This document shows positions 37,827 through 49,354 of a DNA stretch of 64,000 bases, piece by piece. Position numbers and translations under genes: made by a program. Every line of letters starts with the position of its first letter. Within the stretch, counting starts at the first letter, position 1. The notes beneath the pieces are model-generated. The model was not told the origin of the DNA and ran no database searches. It saw nothing but the letters and a program-made list of their open reading frames with translations. The stretch is from Peribolospora baueri (taxonomy: Eukaryota; Basidiomycota; Peribolosporomycetes; Peribolosporales; Peribolosporaceae): NCBI GenBank assembly GCA_029717555.1, contig JAMDHS010000031.1, positions 159,635 to 223,634 of the forward strand, in the 5' to 3' direction.

Positions 37827-38540
37827 AATGTTGTCACCGGATGACTTGAAATAGGAAGACAAAGAACGTCACTTGTGAGCGACAGGAAGAGCCACGTCCG
37901 CCGCTTTTAAGGCACTCCTCTCCAAACACAGCGACTCTGCTTCTCCTCGAACAATGACCAGGTCGGTAGGTTCGGCTCGGCACGCCTCGGAGATCAGATC
38001 GGATGAGCATCCTGTCGGCAAGACGGTAAAGCCGGCATTGGAAACCAGCAGGTTGCCAATGAAAGAATGAACATGACACGGGCTCGCTCAAGGGGAAAGA
38101 GAGATCAGGACAGATAGACGACCAAGAACGGTTAGATCTGGTGAGAGAGCACGTAAGTGGCCATCACAGTTGCGTGTTTCGCAACCCCGGGTCTGGGGAC
38201 AAGACGTCAATGACGCGAATTGATACGTAGTGGCGAGCGAGGTCAGCAGTCACCCCACAACGGGGACAAAATATGGCGAAATCGTGGTCAGTGAGGCGGT
38301 GATTGCGTCTTCGAAGCGAACATGGTGTGCGTTTTTAGTCGCCGCGCTCTCGAGTACTCGTGAAACAGGTGCCGCAGCCACTCCAGGGCCTCTCTAAACA
38401 GTAAGTAGGTGTGTCCTGAGGCGTTTCTGCCGTTCTTATTACCCTATATCAAATAGGTCTACTCGAGGTAGGTAATCTAGTACATAATTCTTAAACCTTC
38501 GACCGAGCCCTCTATGTAGAACGCCTCCCCCCCTGTGTGC
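37827..38540. other. Flavin reductase upstream and DUR3 3' region
   Basis: About 700 bases between two minus-strand genes, expected to hold the flavin-reductase promoter. A frame upstream of the chosen start (37870-38091) is open and could be additional 5' coding sequence; otherwise nothing is seen. Confidence 0.45.
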
Positions 38541-41500
38541 TCACTTTTGAGCTTGTTCATCTGCAACGCTCACAGTCCTTGAGGGCGTCCCAGGTAACGT
38601 TTTCTCCGGAGTCTCGGGAACAGCCTCTGGGTCTGCCAGCGTCTCGGGCTGCGTAACAACGTGGGCCGCGGAGGACTTGTGGCGCAGGAAATAGTGCCTG
38701 AACACATTCGTTGTCACGAGCCAAATTGTGCGCCGGCCTTCGATGAGAGGGTAGATCCCAACGGCCAAGAGAGAGAGCCAGGCCCAAATAGTGGCGACAA
38801 CTACCCAGCCGGAAAAGCTGAGAAGGAGAGGCAACAAGAATGTCAGGTCAGCACATGGCAACGGAGAAGGACTTCTGAGCACATACACTCACAAGGACTT
38901 GCCGAAGATATACGGGCGATATAGAGAGAAGGGCGTGATAACCCAAGTAACAAGGAATATGATCGAACCCAGGATGGCGGAAACCTTGGCGCCCCGCTTC
39001 ATATAAGCCACTTGAGCGTCTGAGTGACCCTTGTGAACTAGGATCTCCTTCCCCGAAGCCGAGTCATCGTTATCGAGGACGAGTTTGATCGAACCAAAAG
39101 CGGACCACTCGAAGGGTTCCGAGGGGAATAGATACGTCAGGGCAATCGTGAAGGGGACAGGAACGAAAGCGCTGGCGAGGGTGCCGTACATGCACGGAAT
39201 CTGAGGAAAAGAGGGGCCGGAGATGACAAGTCAGATCCATGCGTCCCTCGGTCCCCTTGGCTAATGCCGGCGACTCACTTCTAGCCCAGTCGTGTTCACG
39301 TTGATCCCGTCACCGAACTTGTACGAGGTAGAAAGCCAGACGGCAAAGCCAGACGCCATGCCAGCGATCGGAGAAACGATGGCAGCAATTCTTGATTGTC
39401 TGCGCCAAAGCACCGTCAGGACGGTGGTAATCATGCCCGGGCAAACAACGATGCCAAGGAACTACTCGGGAAGTGGGGTACGTGAGCTGTTGCTATTGAG
39501 AACGCAATGTCACCCGTGTCAACGAGGAAACTCACGTAGAGCGTCCAATTCAAAGAGACTCCGGCATATTGAAGCCCTGTCGAAAAGGCAGCCATGACGA
39601 GGGCAAATCCGATAACACCAAGGTGAGAGGCTCTGATGGTTTGCCGGTCTGTCGCCTTCAGCGGCGAGGAGGATCGGGATGAGACCAAAATACTCGCGTA
39701 AGTGACTGGGCGCGGGAACGGCGGCCGAGCATATCAACGCTCTTACCTCACAGTTGATGTATCCCCTGTACAAATCGAAGGAGAGCAGACTGCTAACCGC
39801 GATCACTTGCGCACTGGTGGTCGACGTGCAGGCCATGAACGTAATTACCAGAACCCTGTGAACGAGCAAATGAACGCATGGGTGGTGAGCGTGCGTCGAG
39901 AATAGGTATGAGCAGGATTTCGAGTAACTCACGCTCCAGCACCACCCGTGCCTGTGAGCGCCATCTGTCGAACATTTTAAAAGTGAATGAGCCGAATCCA
40001 CGAACGGACACCCGAGCACAGACGCCACACACTCACAGCGGCAAAGGGAACAACGAGGCCGGCGTTGACCTGTTCGGTAGTCATGGGCTCAGGATAGGTC
40101 GGAAAGGCCGGCGTGTTTTCGAGAGCACGGGCGGCGAGACCTGAACGAAGGAGAAAAAGTCAGCATGTTTACAAAGCAGAATCTGCGCAAACTGAATGAA
40201 TACGTGCCCATGAGAGTTCCAAGACACCAAGGAAGAGAGAAATACGATACTCCGCCGAGAACATAGCCGGGGATAGCGGCGGGAATGTCGGCGGCAAAGC
40301 CTGTGCACGCGAATGAGAAGAAACAAGTGAGCATGGAGACATGAAATCACCAGACCTACCTCGCTCTTTTCGGACGCACCCTTCTGCCAAAAGCTGGTAT
40401 CCATGATAACGAGGCCAAAATTGCCCTTTTCCCACGGAAACGACGAGTAACAGGATTAGCATTTGATCGCCTGCCCTTTCAAAGTGTTCTCGAGCACTTA
40501 CAAGAGTGTGGATAATGCCGAACAAGATACCGCCCTTGGAGCTCATAGTCAGGAGCGACCCTTTGTAGTTGCCGTCGACCGGCGAGCGCTGGGAGGCAGC
40601 CACCAGGAGGTCATACAAGTGGTCAGGTGAGCCAATGAGGGGGCTCCGGAAAAATGAGGTGGCAAAGTAGACAATGATGATAAGGATGATGGTTGTATGC
40701 CTGGTAGAAACAGAGGAAGCCAAGTCAGTGAGAGGCCCGGGAGAGAAAACCTCACTTGCTGCTCACATCCAATCAGTCAGGAAAGTCGCTTTGAGACCTC
40801 CAGTTGTCGTATAGACTACAACGCCCAAGGGAAGGAGGAAGTTCGCGGCAATGATATCTGCTAACGCAAACTCAGTCAGTATTCGCGTGAAAGCTATGAC
40901 CTCGTGATTTGCACTCACTCATCCCAGTCAAAGCGTTGACCACGGCGGAGGCACCCAAAAGCATGTTGGCCACTGCGATGAGACTATCATCCCACAGAAA
41001 ATGGTCAGAAAGAAGGTAGACGTGCTCAAAGAAACAAAAGATCACGTACTTGTTGATGAGACAAAGCACCATGTAGAGAATGCTGAGAAACGGGGACGAC
41101 GGCGTCAGCAGTGACCGGGAGCGGCCTCTGACCTCGGAGAAGCTCTGGTCAAGAATACACACTGTGCTCCGCGCCCATATCGCACGCGGATGATCTCCAA
41201 AACAGTGTGAGCATTGGGTGCGCGTAGCTTGCAGATAATGGCGATGAGGGCGAACAAGGTGATCTGGCAAATACACCCTGCGGCGAACCAATAACTACCC
41301 GACACCCCTGAGAGGCGTCACCCAGTCAGAAAAAGGCCCATTTCCAACTGTATGCTGCTCAACGGCTTGAGCACTCACCGAAGTTGTACGCTACGACACT
41401 GCTGCTCAGCAACGCCGTCGTCCATGCCCACGAGCTTACGACTGCGGAGGCTGTAAGGCCTATACCAACGTTTCGATTGGCAACAAGAAAAGTCTCGCTC

Positions 41501-41634
41501 TTCCGGCTGTCCTCCTTCAGGTAATAACGCAAAGCGCGGGTTATTCCCATCATGCCGAAAGCGAAGGCAAGCCCGACGCCGACAACAACTCCATAGGCGG
41601 TAGCCTGGGAGAGTGGAGGGGGCACGACGGTCAT
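38541..41634 (-). CDS. DUR3: Sodium/solute symporter, DUR3 urea-transporter type
   Basis: Multi-pass plasma-membrane active transporter of the SSS family; fungal DUR3 takes up urea and often polyamines. From ATG 41634: SQATAYGVVVGVGLAFAFGM, GITRALRYYLKEDSRKSE, the family signature VGIGLTASAVVSSWAWTTAL and SSSVVAYNFG, then GSYWFAAGCICQITLFALIA, KLRAPNAHTVLEIIRVRYG, LLPLGVVVYTTTGGLKATFL, GNFGLVIMDTSFWQKG, LVITFMACTSTTSAQVIAV, SSLLSFDLYRGYI, and late helices VSAILGSIIFLVTWVITPFS and WVVVATIWAWLSLLAVGIYP. It ends with a short cytosolic tail and TGA at 38541-38543. At least ten exons. An alternative in-frame ATG lies upstream at 41730, but the chosen start gives the usual short N-terminus. Substrate is inferred from family only. 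Divergent from the monooxygenase gene. Confidence 0.88.
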
Positions 41635-42703
41635 GATGTACAGAGTCGGAGGAGGTGAACTGAGGGGGGACCGGGGGGTGAGCAAACAAAACGTCGCAGG
41701 CCGCCAAGAAAGGTGGAAGAATATAAGCATTCATCATAGTTGTTCGGTATTCCGGTTCAGGGTGAAGTCTACAGGCTTCGCTTGTCGGGCCCCTTCGCAC
41801 CTCCTATGGATCTGTCTCCTACTGACTGTCATCATGCAATCAAATTGTGAGCCTTGGACCTGGACAAATGTCGAAAGGTCCTTGTAATGACCAGATCCGA
41901 AAGCTCATTTAAAGCACGTCAGACATTGTTGTGAATGGCGAAGGTCCACATTCGAAGATCACTGGGTCGACAGTGCGAGGTCCGCGCAAGGCAATGGTTG
42001 AGGGCGATGGGCGTTCTTATCGCGCTCTAGCTTGCTCAATAGCACCTGAATCAGATCCGAAGATCGGTCCGCTGCCTTCTGGGGATGAGAAATGAGGCTG
42101 CTAACTAGTGGTCACCGACGCTTCGAGCTGGGATCGAAGACTAGTACGGCAGAATGTTGAGGAGACGATGGTATGCGCTCGGTCGCACATGTCGCGATTG
42201 CGTGCTGCGGCAAAAAAGCACCTCACCCTGACGCCCAAGCACCTCTTCCCTCTCTACTCTCGCCATGTCGGAATTCATCTCTCCCCACCTCACATGCTTT
42301 TTCGCATGTGAACGAGCTTTTTCTTGGATTGCTGGCGGAATCTTCCTCCTTTTCTCGACTACCTAGTTAGCATACTTTGCGATCTTGGAGCGTTCGTGCG
42401 TAATGCGACGTCATCCGCCTTGGACGAGCACATCATCGGCTCGCGGAAGGCAGGACATGGATCCGACAGGCACAACAGTGGTTATCGGATCGGACGGCGC
42501 TCGAGACAGAGAACACGCGCTGATGTGTATTGCACAGCCAGAGGCACAGACCATGCTACCCACAAGATTGCATTTATCGTACTGGGTTCGCGAACAGGAC
42601 CCTCGAAAGGTCGCTCAAGACGCCCGTCGAAAGGTCATTCACTGTCCAGCGTTTCTCTCATCTTTGCAACTCTCACCCCGTTACTCCTGTTATTTTAGAC
42701 AAC
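41635..42703. promoter_or_regulatory. Shared upstream region of DUR3(-) and monooxygenase(+)
   Basis: 1069 bases between divergent starts. GATAA cores occur (for example CTTATC at 42016-42021 and TTATC near 42482). Nitrogen-responsive GATA factors control DUR3 in other fungi, but this density is about what chance gives. Short frames inside (42385-42723) carry no domain. Confidence 0.4.
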
Positions 42704-45139
42704 ATGTCCCAGACTTCGAATGAGAGAGCGTCAACCGGCACCAACGGTGCGGCACATCCCAAGCGTCTCATCATCAACCTTTTCGACATGTTCACGCCAG
42801 GCCATCTAACTCCTGGTCTGTGGAAGCACCCTACGGACATCACCCCACAGTGAGTATGGCCATGCGGCACTTCTACTGGCTGAATGACAGGAAGATGTAC
42901 TTATCTCCTGAATCGTCATTCGCCGTCCTTTCCGTCAGGTTTGACACGATCGAGTATTGGACCAGATTGGCCAAGCTGGCCGAAAAGGGAAAGCTTCAGG
43001 GAATTTTCATAGCTGTGAGTTTTCGCCCTTGATTGGAAGATCACATTGGCAGGGTCATGGCGTTTTGACTTGGCTTGCTATGGGGCTACCAACTCTCGCA
43101 GGACGTCCTTGGAGGAGTAAGTACTCAGTCATTTGTTGTCCCGGGGGTCGGAAGACTGACACTTTACTCGGTCTTCGGCGGACAGTACGACGTGTACAAC
43201 GGCAATCTCGATGCAGCACTGCGGGATGGGGCTCAGTTCCCAGTACTTGACCCTCTGCTGATCGTGTCGGCTATGGCGGCCGTCACGAAGGTGAGCGTGT
43301 AGCTGGTCGCCTACCTAGCCTGGCACCTTCCCGAAGACTCACTTTTGTCGTACTCCTTCCTCCGCTTCAGAACATCTATTTTGGCATCACGGCTTCGACT
43401 TCGTACGAGCACCCTTACGCGCTCGCACGCCGTTTCAGCACGCTCGACCACCTTACTAAAGGACGCATCGCCTGGAATATCGTCACTAGCTACCTGAGGA
43501 GCGCAGCGAAAAACTTCGGCTTAGATGACATCAAGGAGCACGGGAAACGGTACGAAATCGCGGAGGAATATATGGAGGTGAGCATTAGTACGGATGTCAA
43601 GTGGAGGTTGATGCGTTTCGGTCTCTGCTGCGATCATCGTTCTCGCCTCCTTGTTATCATCTCAGGTAGTATACAAGCTGTGGGAGTCCTCCTGGAGCGA
43701 TGATGCGGTGAAGAAAGACGCCAAAGCGGGCGTCTTCTTTGAGCCCTCACTTGTCCGTCAGATCGACCACAATGGAGAGCACTTCCCTTCCGTGCCCGGC
43801 CCACACATCGTTCACCCTTCCATCCAGCGCACGCCGCTCCTTTATCAGGCCGGCACGTCGGGGCCGGGCGTAGCCTTCTCGTCTCGCCACGCCGAGGCGG
43901 TATTCATCTCGGTGAATACAGGAACCGCTGCAGCGAAACGTAGAAAAGCTCATACCGTCCTCAATCTGACCAAAGTCGATTTTCCCCGTATCTGAAGACT
44001 CCTTCGCCCGAAGGCGCGATTGATAGGGTTAAAGAAGTGCGCGCGAAGGCCAAAGAACTTGGCCGCGCCCCGAACAGTGTGAAGCTCATTACTCTCATCA
44101 CACCCATCCTTGGACGCACGCAAGAGGAGGCGGAGCGCAAGCACGAGGACTTTAAGAAGTTCGCCAGTAGGGAAGGGGCGCTTGCGCTGTTCGGTGGATG
44201 GACCGGGTAAGTGAGCCCTTGCGGGCATGCGATGAAGCGCTTTACGTCTAGATTGTTCCCGTTGACGAGAAGGTTTTGACTCTGTAGGCAAGACCTGAGC
44301 ACGTTCGGCGAGGACGAGGAGCTTCGGTGAGCACTCGATCCGGTGGACGTCACCTGCCTGGGAGAAAGCAAGGCTAAAGTCCCTCCGTTCTTTCGACCAC
44401 AGTTTCCAGGACACCAACGCAGCGATCAAATCGGTAAGCGTGCATCCGAACTCCCATTCGCTAGAACGTCTTGTCTGACCAGTGCAAACTTTTGATCCTT
44501 TTCCATCTCTTAGATGGTTTCTACATTCGCTCGCGTCGCTCCAGACGTTCCCAAGTGGACCAAGGGCGTGGTCGCTGATTGGCTCAGCATTGGTGGATTC
44601 GGGCCCATCGTCGTCGGGTGAGTGGTCTCATGTAAATGAAGCTAAACGAAGAAAGTTGCGTTAGGCTGAAGGGTTCTTTTCCATATTCTCCTTCCTCACC
44701 GGCCCTTCCCCGGCCCTAAGCACTCCCCAATCTGTTGCGGACGAACTGCAGCGTTGGGTGGACATCGCTGATGTGGATGGTAAGTCCCAGAAGAAGCACC
44801 GTCAAAATACCTTCGTTATGTGACAGCTGCAAGATCGGTTGCTCACAGGCGGGCCTCTTGCGACCTCCCTCTCCTTTTTTCTCTCGGACTCCTTATACAG
44901 GTTTCAACTTTTCGAAAGCGCACCAGCCTCAATCGTTCGAGGACATCGTAGACCTACTCGTCCCGGAGCTACAGAAGCGTGGTCTGCACTGGTCCGACTA
45001 TCCGCAGGTGCCGAAGTCGCAGGGGCAGGGACAGGGTGACGGCGAGAGGGGACTTTCGGCCAGGGAGTCGATCCACGGCGTGGGCCAGACCAGGCTCCGG
45101 GAGGACCATCCTGCTTCGCAGTACAAGTGGAAGCAGTGA
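42704..45139 (+). CDS. FMN-dependent monooxygenase, NtaA/SnaA/DszA family
   Basis: Luciferase-fold monooxygenase that uses reduced FMN delivered by a separate reductase; relatives oxidise nitrilotriacetate, pristinamycin precursors or organosulfur compounds. From ATG 42704: KRLIINLFDMFTPGHLTPGL, then YWTRLAKLAEKGKLQGIFIA, the 15-nt exon DVLGG (43102-43116), YDVYNGNLDAALRDGAQFP, DPLLIVSAMAAVTKNIYFGI, ASTSYEHPYALARRFSTLDH, GRIAWNIVTSYLRSAAKNFG, KRYEIAEEYMEVVYKLWESS, GPHIVHPSIQRTPLLYQAGT, SGPGVAFSSRHAEAVFIS. After an 86-nt intron (43912-43997) it resumes TPSPEGAIDRVKEVRAKAKE, then DWLSIGGFGPIVVGSPQSVA, FEDIVDLLVPELQKRG. Stop TGA 45137-45139. Roughly ten introns. No broken frame was found, so it is probably functional. 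Substrate unknown; the neighbouring flavin reductase and transporter suggest a pathway. Confidence 0.88.
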
Positions 45140-45823
45140 GAGAGAACGAGTGGTTTGAAACGCATCACCAGTGTAGCATGTCGGAAAAACTGCGCATGTA
45201 TGGACACTGTCATGGGAACAGCGTCGGCGATGTTGAAGCATTCTCACATGTCTGCATTGATCCTGAGTGACCCCACGGCCGACAATGCGACAGTAGTCTT
45301 TCCGATCGACCGAACTGGCGCCGAGAGCAAAGTGGAGCACTTCCATTCACGTAGCCGCCTCGGTAACTTGATGAAGCAAACCAAGGCTGAAAAAACTGAA
45401 AGAAGGCCAACAAAGGCAAAGCAAGCGCGGGGCAACAAAACCTACAGCATCCTTTCGTCGTCCTTGGCGTCTTCCGAGGGCTTTTTTGTTTCCTTTTTTT
45501 GGCGTTCTTTCGCGCACGAGGGATAGAAAGTTCGCCAGACACCTACCTCGTCGCCGGGGCCGCAGTCCGCGTCGCATCGCATCGCTAGCGAACTCGGAGC
45601 GAGCCGAAGAAGTCACCGGAAAGTAAAACTTGGTTGGCTTGTACGAGCGCAGGCCCCGAAATCTCCACTTTCTTTGTCCGCGCTCGCGCTGCGCTCGGTG
45701 TGGGAAGAGGTGTGACGAGAGGAGGCCCTTTTTGCGTGCACGACGCTTGGCCTTCCTCTCAACCAGGCAACGTCGCACGTCACAAAAACAAGCCCCGTGA
45801 GGGAAACCCCGCTCTTCCCGAAT
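45140..45823. other. Convergent intergenic region monooxygenase/bZIP-1
   Basis: 3' flanks of converging genes. No gene supported. A G/C-rich and T-run patch near 45440-45510 is unremarkable. Confidence 0.5.
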
Positions 45824-48280
45824 TCACTCCTCCATTATCACGTCCATCTCCGCCCCCGTTCCAACTCCCAGCGGTTCCCCCCCAACATCAGACACACTAC
45901 TATCACCATCACCGCCACCAGCTCGTCCTGACGTCCACCCGCCCTCCGTGCCGGCAAGCCTCGGAGAAAAGGCGCTGAGCACGTCGCTAATGCTCATCGT
46001 CGCCCATTGACCCGTCGCCATCGATGTCCCTTGCGAAGCGGGAGGAGGAGGGCGTGAGGGAAAGGACGAGGTCGTGGCGAGGATAGGCGGTGTCAAGCTA
46101 TCGTGCAGTCCGAGATGCACCTGCACCCCAGCCGTAGGCGCGAAATCTCCATAGTGATTGGCAAATTCGACGACAGCGGCATCCACTCCTATCCTTCCTC
46201 CTTCGCGCCTCGTTTCTTCTACTCGTGGAGAGGACACGGCGGCGGAAGCAGCGGCGGTGACGACGGAAGTGAGGTCCAAGACATCGGGCTCGTCAGTCTG
46301 GTAGTTGAGGCCGAAGCCAAGTTCTTCGAAGAAGGTGATCGTCGGCGCTCGTGTCATCGTGGCGGCTGTGGCACCAGTGGTCGACGCGCTGGGAAAAAGC
46401 ACGTCGCCCGCGCTGTTATAGGCGCTGATGAAAGTAACAGGAGTAAAAGGCCAGCCTTCGGATGCCACCGTCCTCATCCCGGCCTCGGTCCACGTCTCCG
46501 TCCCCGTCCCGGCTCCCCCGGCTCTCGAGCTCGAGCTCATGTTCCTTGCGCTGGAAGAGAGCCCCGTGGAAGAGGCAGGCGACGTCCAAGATGTCAGCAT
46601 CGGTGCGACTGCCGGTGCCGGTGCAGGAGTGACATCGGCGGAAGCTGAAGTGCGAGGGCCGTGGGTGGGCGCATTCGCATCCACGCGACTTGCGGGAAAG
46701 GAGGGAGCGAAAGTGCGTAAAAAGTCGTCGATGTCCATCTGATGCATATCTCTGCCCCTCTCGTCGATCATGTTCGGGCCACTTTGCTGGAGTCGTGGTC
46801 CTGGTTGTGGTGATGGATTTCGTGGGTGCATTCGCTCTCCAACTGCTCCTGCTCCTGATGCAGGGGCGGCTGCGCTCATCGGCCCCCGTGGGGGTTGCAA
46901 CTGTAACTGCCGTTGGCCGATCCACGCTCCCAGTTGGCTAGCCGCGGGGGCTCCGGCAGCGTTGCTTCTGTCTAGAGCCGTACTAGGGTTAATCCAGTCG
47001 GACGTAGGACCGTCGTCGAGGGTTACTCCAAGGCCCAAGAAGCCTACGGGAGATGCGAGGTTACCAAAGATGGCGCCCACGCTGGTAGGTTTGTGCGAAG
47101 TAACGCCGATGGTCGGTGCAGTCTCGGTTTGCGAAGTGACGGAGTCCGAAAGAGACGGCCATGTCGAGGAACCAGCAGTGGGGGCCTTGAGAAAATCAGT
47201 GAGGCCTGCAATAGAGGCACCTTCCGGAGAAAGGACGGGCGAGTCATGTTGCAAATTCGTATGCGCCTTGCGCATGGCCATGAGCGTGACACGGGCCACA
47301 TCCTCGGGAGAAAAAGTTTGCGCTTTGAGAAGAGCCTCGAGCGCCGTAAGAGTATTGTCTTCAGATGACGGAGTCCGTTGTGGGCGCCTGCGCGTACGGG
47401 AAGGACAGGGAAATCGGTGAAGCCTGTTGGGCGAGGCAGAGTAGTGGCCGCGCAAGTTTCCCTTGACCATAGGCTTGAAAGACACACTCACGTCATTTCC
47501 AACCCGAGCCCGATCTCCATGCCTACACCTCCGGAGAACCATTCTCCAGCAGGAGAAGGAGCACAAGATGGCAACGATGGAGATGGACCGGGCGTAGTTT
47601 CTGTGCTAGGGCGATCAGGTCGGATGTCACGCGCCGTTGTGTCGGGAGCCGTCTCTGTCTCGTGTGCATCGACATCAGGCTCAGCATGAACCTCGGCACT
47701 GACACCAATGTCGGCAGCAGCTTCTGGGGCGGAGACCCCGGCGCTTGTGCCGGGGACGTGCAAAAAGGTGGGCAAGAGAGTTCCGGGCGGCACGAAAGCT
47801 TGAAAGAGATCCTCGAGCTCCTTCACGCGCGCTTTGAGCGCCGAGTTCTCGCTCTCGAGGGAGGTGACATGTTGAACCTGACGTTTCCCTGTCATAGGTA
47901 GCCGCAGGCCAAAGAGGAGGCACCGGGAAACAACAAGAAGGCGAGAGAGAAGCGAAGGAAACAAGGTGGAAGGTGACGGGGAAACGGTCCGGAGTGAGCG
48001 AAACAGACGGCGATGGAGGTGTCAGACAGCTGGCGGCTGAGGTCAATCGTAGCTTTTCTGACGACGCACGATATTCCCTCTGGCTAATCAGGTTCCTCGC
48101 TCTTCTGCTAGCCGTGGTCTTGTAGAACCTGGGCTCCATGTCCTGCTGCTCCGTCGCCGACCCTACCTTGTCCGTGGACTTCTTGGGGACCTTTGAGCGA
48201 CTGGAGCGCCCGGATTTACGCTTTGAGGTGGTGAGGGTGGGGGGCCCCGGCGGCCGAGGGCCGATCGTCATCGTGGTCAT
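45824..48280 (-). CDS. bZIP transcription factor 1 of 3
   Basis: Nuclear basic-leucine-zipper factor. Three exons: 48280-48070, 47888-47492 and 47387-45824, giving 723 residues from the ATG at 48280 (an in-frame ATG at 48424 could extend it). The N-terminus is basic (SKRKSGRSSRSKVPKK). The DNA-contact helix is KTTASRRARNLISQREYR, then, across an intron in the last Arg codon, KRQVQHVTSLESENSALKAR and VKELEDLFQAF with leucines at heptad spacing. It is the most diverged of the three: Ile-Ser replaces the Val-Ala of the others, and KRQ replaces KRK. The rest is low-complexity activation-domain-like sequence with one short conserved-looking stretch, LTALEALLKAQTFSPEDVAR. Ends with acidic VIMEE then TGA 45824-45826. 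Target genes unknown. Intron position is shared with the bZIPs at 56.6 and 61.7 kb. Confidence 0.8.
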
Positions 48281-49354
48281 CGTCGACGTCGTCAGGGCGG
48301 TCGAGACGGCGGGCCTTACCTTTGTTGGCGAGCATCTGTGTACGTCCTCGACGTGGTCGCAAAGGAAGGAGACGTCGGACGGCGGAGAGGGGGTATATGT
48401 GCTGTATGGTGTACGCGTGTGCATGTATGCGCAAAAGATACATTACTTTGCCTCATGCCGCCAAGGGAAGAAGAACCGGGGGGCGATGCGCGCCTTCATT
48501 CACGTTTATGATGGAGAAGGACGACGAAGTCGACGAAAAGGACGACGACGACGACACGATAGGCTGCTGAATGCTGACTGCTGAGTGCCTGGAGCGGATG
48601 CAGTCGGCGCGGAGCATTTATTCCCATTGCTCCCGTACGTACAACGAATGGTCCCATCCAGGCCCGCCATCAAGTCCATCACCACCCGATCTCGTGCGCC
48701 GACGTCCAATACCCTCGACGACTCGAGCGCCCGCGATGCGTCGACGTGCGATTCAAGTAGATGCGTATCGCCCTCATGCCCGCGCGGACACGTAGCATCG
48801 GCAGTCAGTCAGCTTTCTCCATGCTGACCGACCGGCCAGGTCAATTCTCGGGTGCCATACGTCCCCTTTTTCCAACTGCGCTCTCTGCGGTGGACGCCTG
48901 CTTATCTATCCATCTACCATGGCCGAGAACGGTCCACGAGTTCGTTCTATCCCCGCACCGGTCTGCCCGGGACAGCCAGACGCCCGTCCCGGCCTGGACG
49001 GCAAGACAAGGCCAACGATCGACCCTATCAGGCGGCTGGAGGTGAGCGATTGGAGAAATCTTGACGACTGCACGACATCCCGGCACACTTAGCCGCGGTA
49101 GGCGCTCACCCGTCTCCGTTCCCTGCGTACCGTGCGATGCGTCGCATGGGAGCTCGTAGGCACCCAGCTATGCCCACCGTAGCTGCGACTCGCGACAGAA
49201 GTCGGTCGATGAGACCTTTCGACGTCAGGAGACTCGCGTCGACGCAGGCAGCGATGCAATGAGGTCTCGGACAGACAAATAAATGCAACCTCGCGAACTG
49301 GATCGTCCGAATCACAATGGGCGAACCGGACTCGCAAGCGGGAGAGAGCGTCCA
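48281..49354. other. bZIP-1 upstream region and 3' flank of the next gene
   Basis: No domain-bearing frame. A GAC/GACGAC-rich stretch lies at 48510-48560. Must contain the bZIP-1 promoter on its left side. Confidence 0.45.

Noticed and set aside
41635-42703. GATA-factor sites in the DUR3/monooxygenase intergenic region
   Set aside because: The number of GATAA cores is what chance predicts for 1.07 kb.
43900-43998. Apparent premature stop in the monooxygenase
   Set aside because: An 86-nt intron with GT..AG ends (43912-43997) removes it and joins the conserved HAEAVFIS to TPSPEGAIDR.
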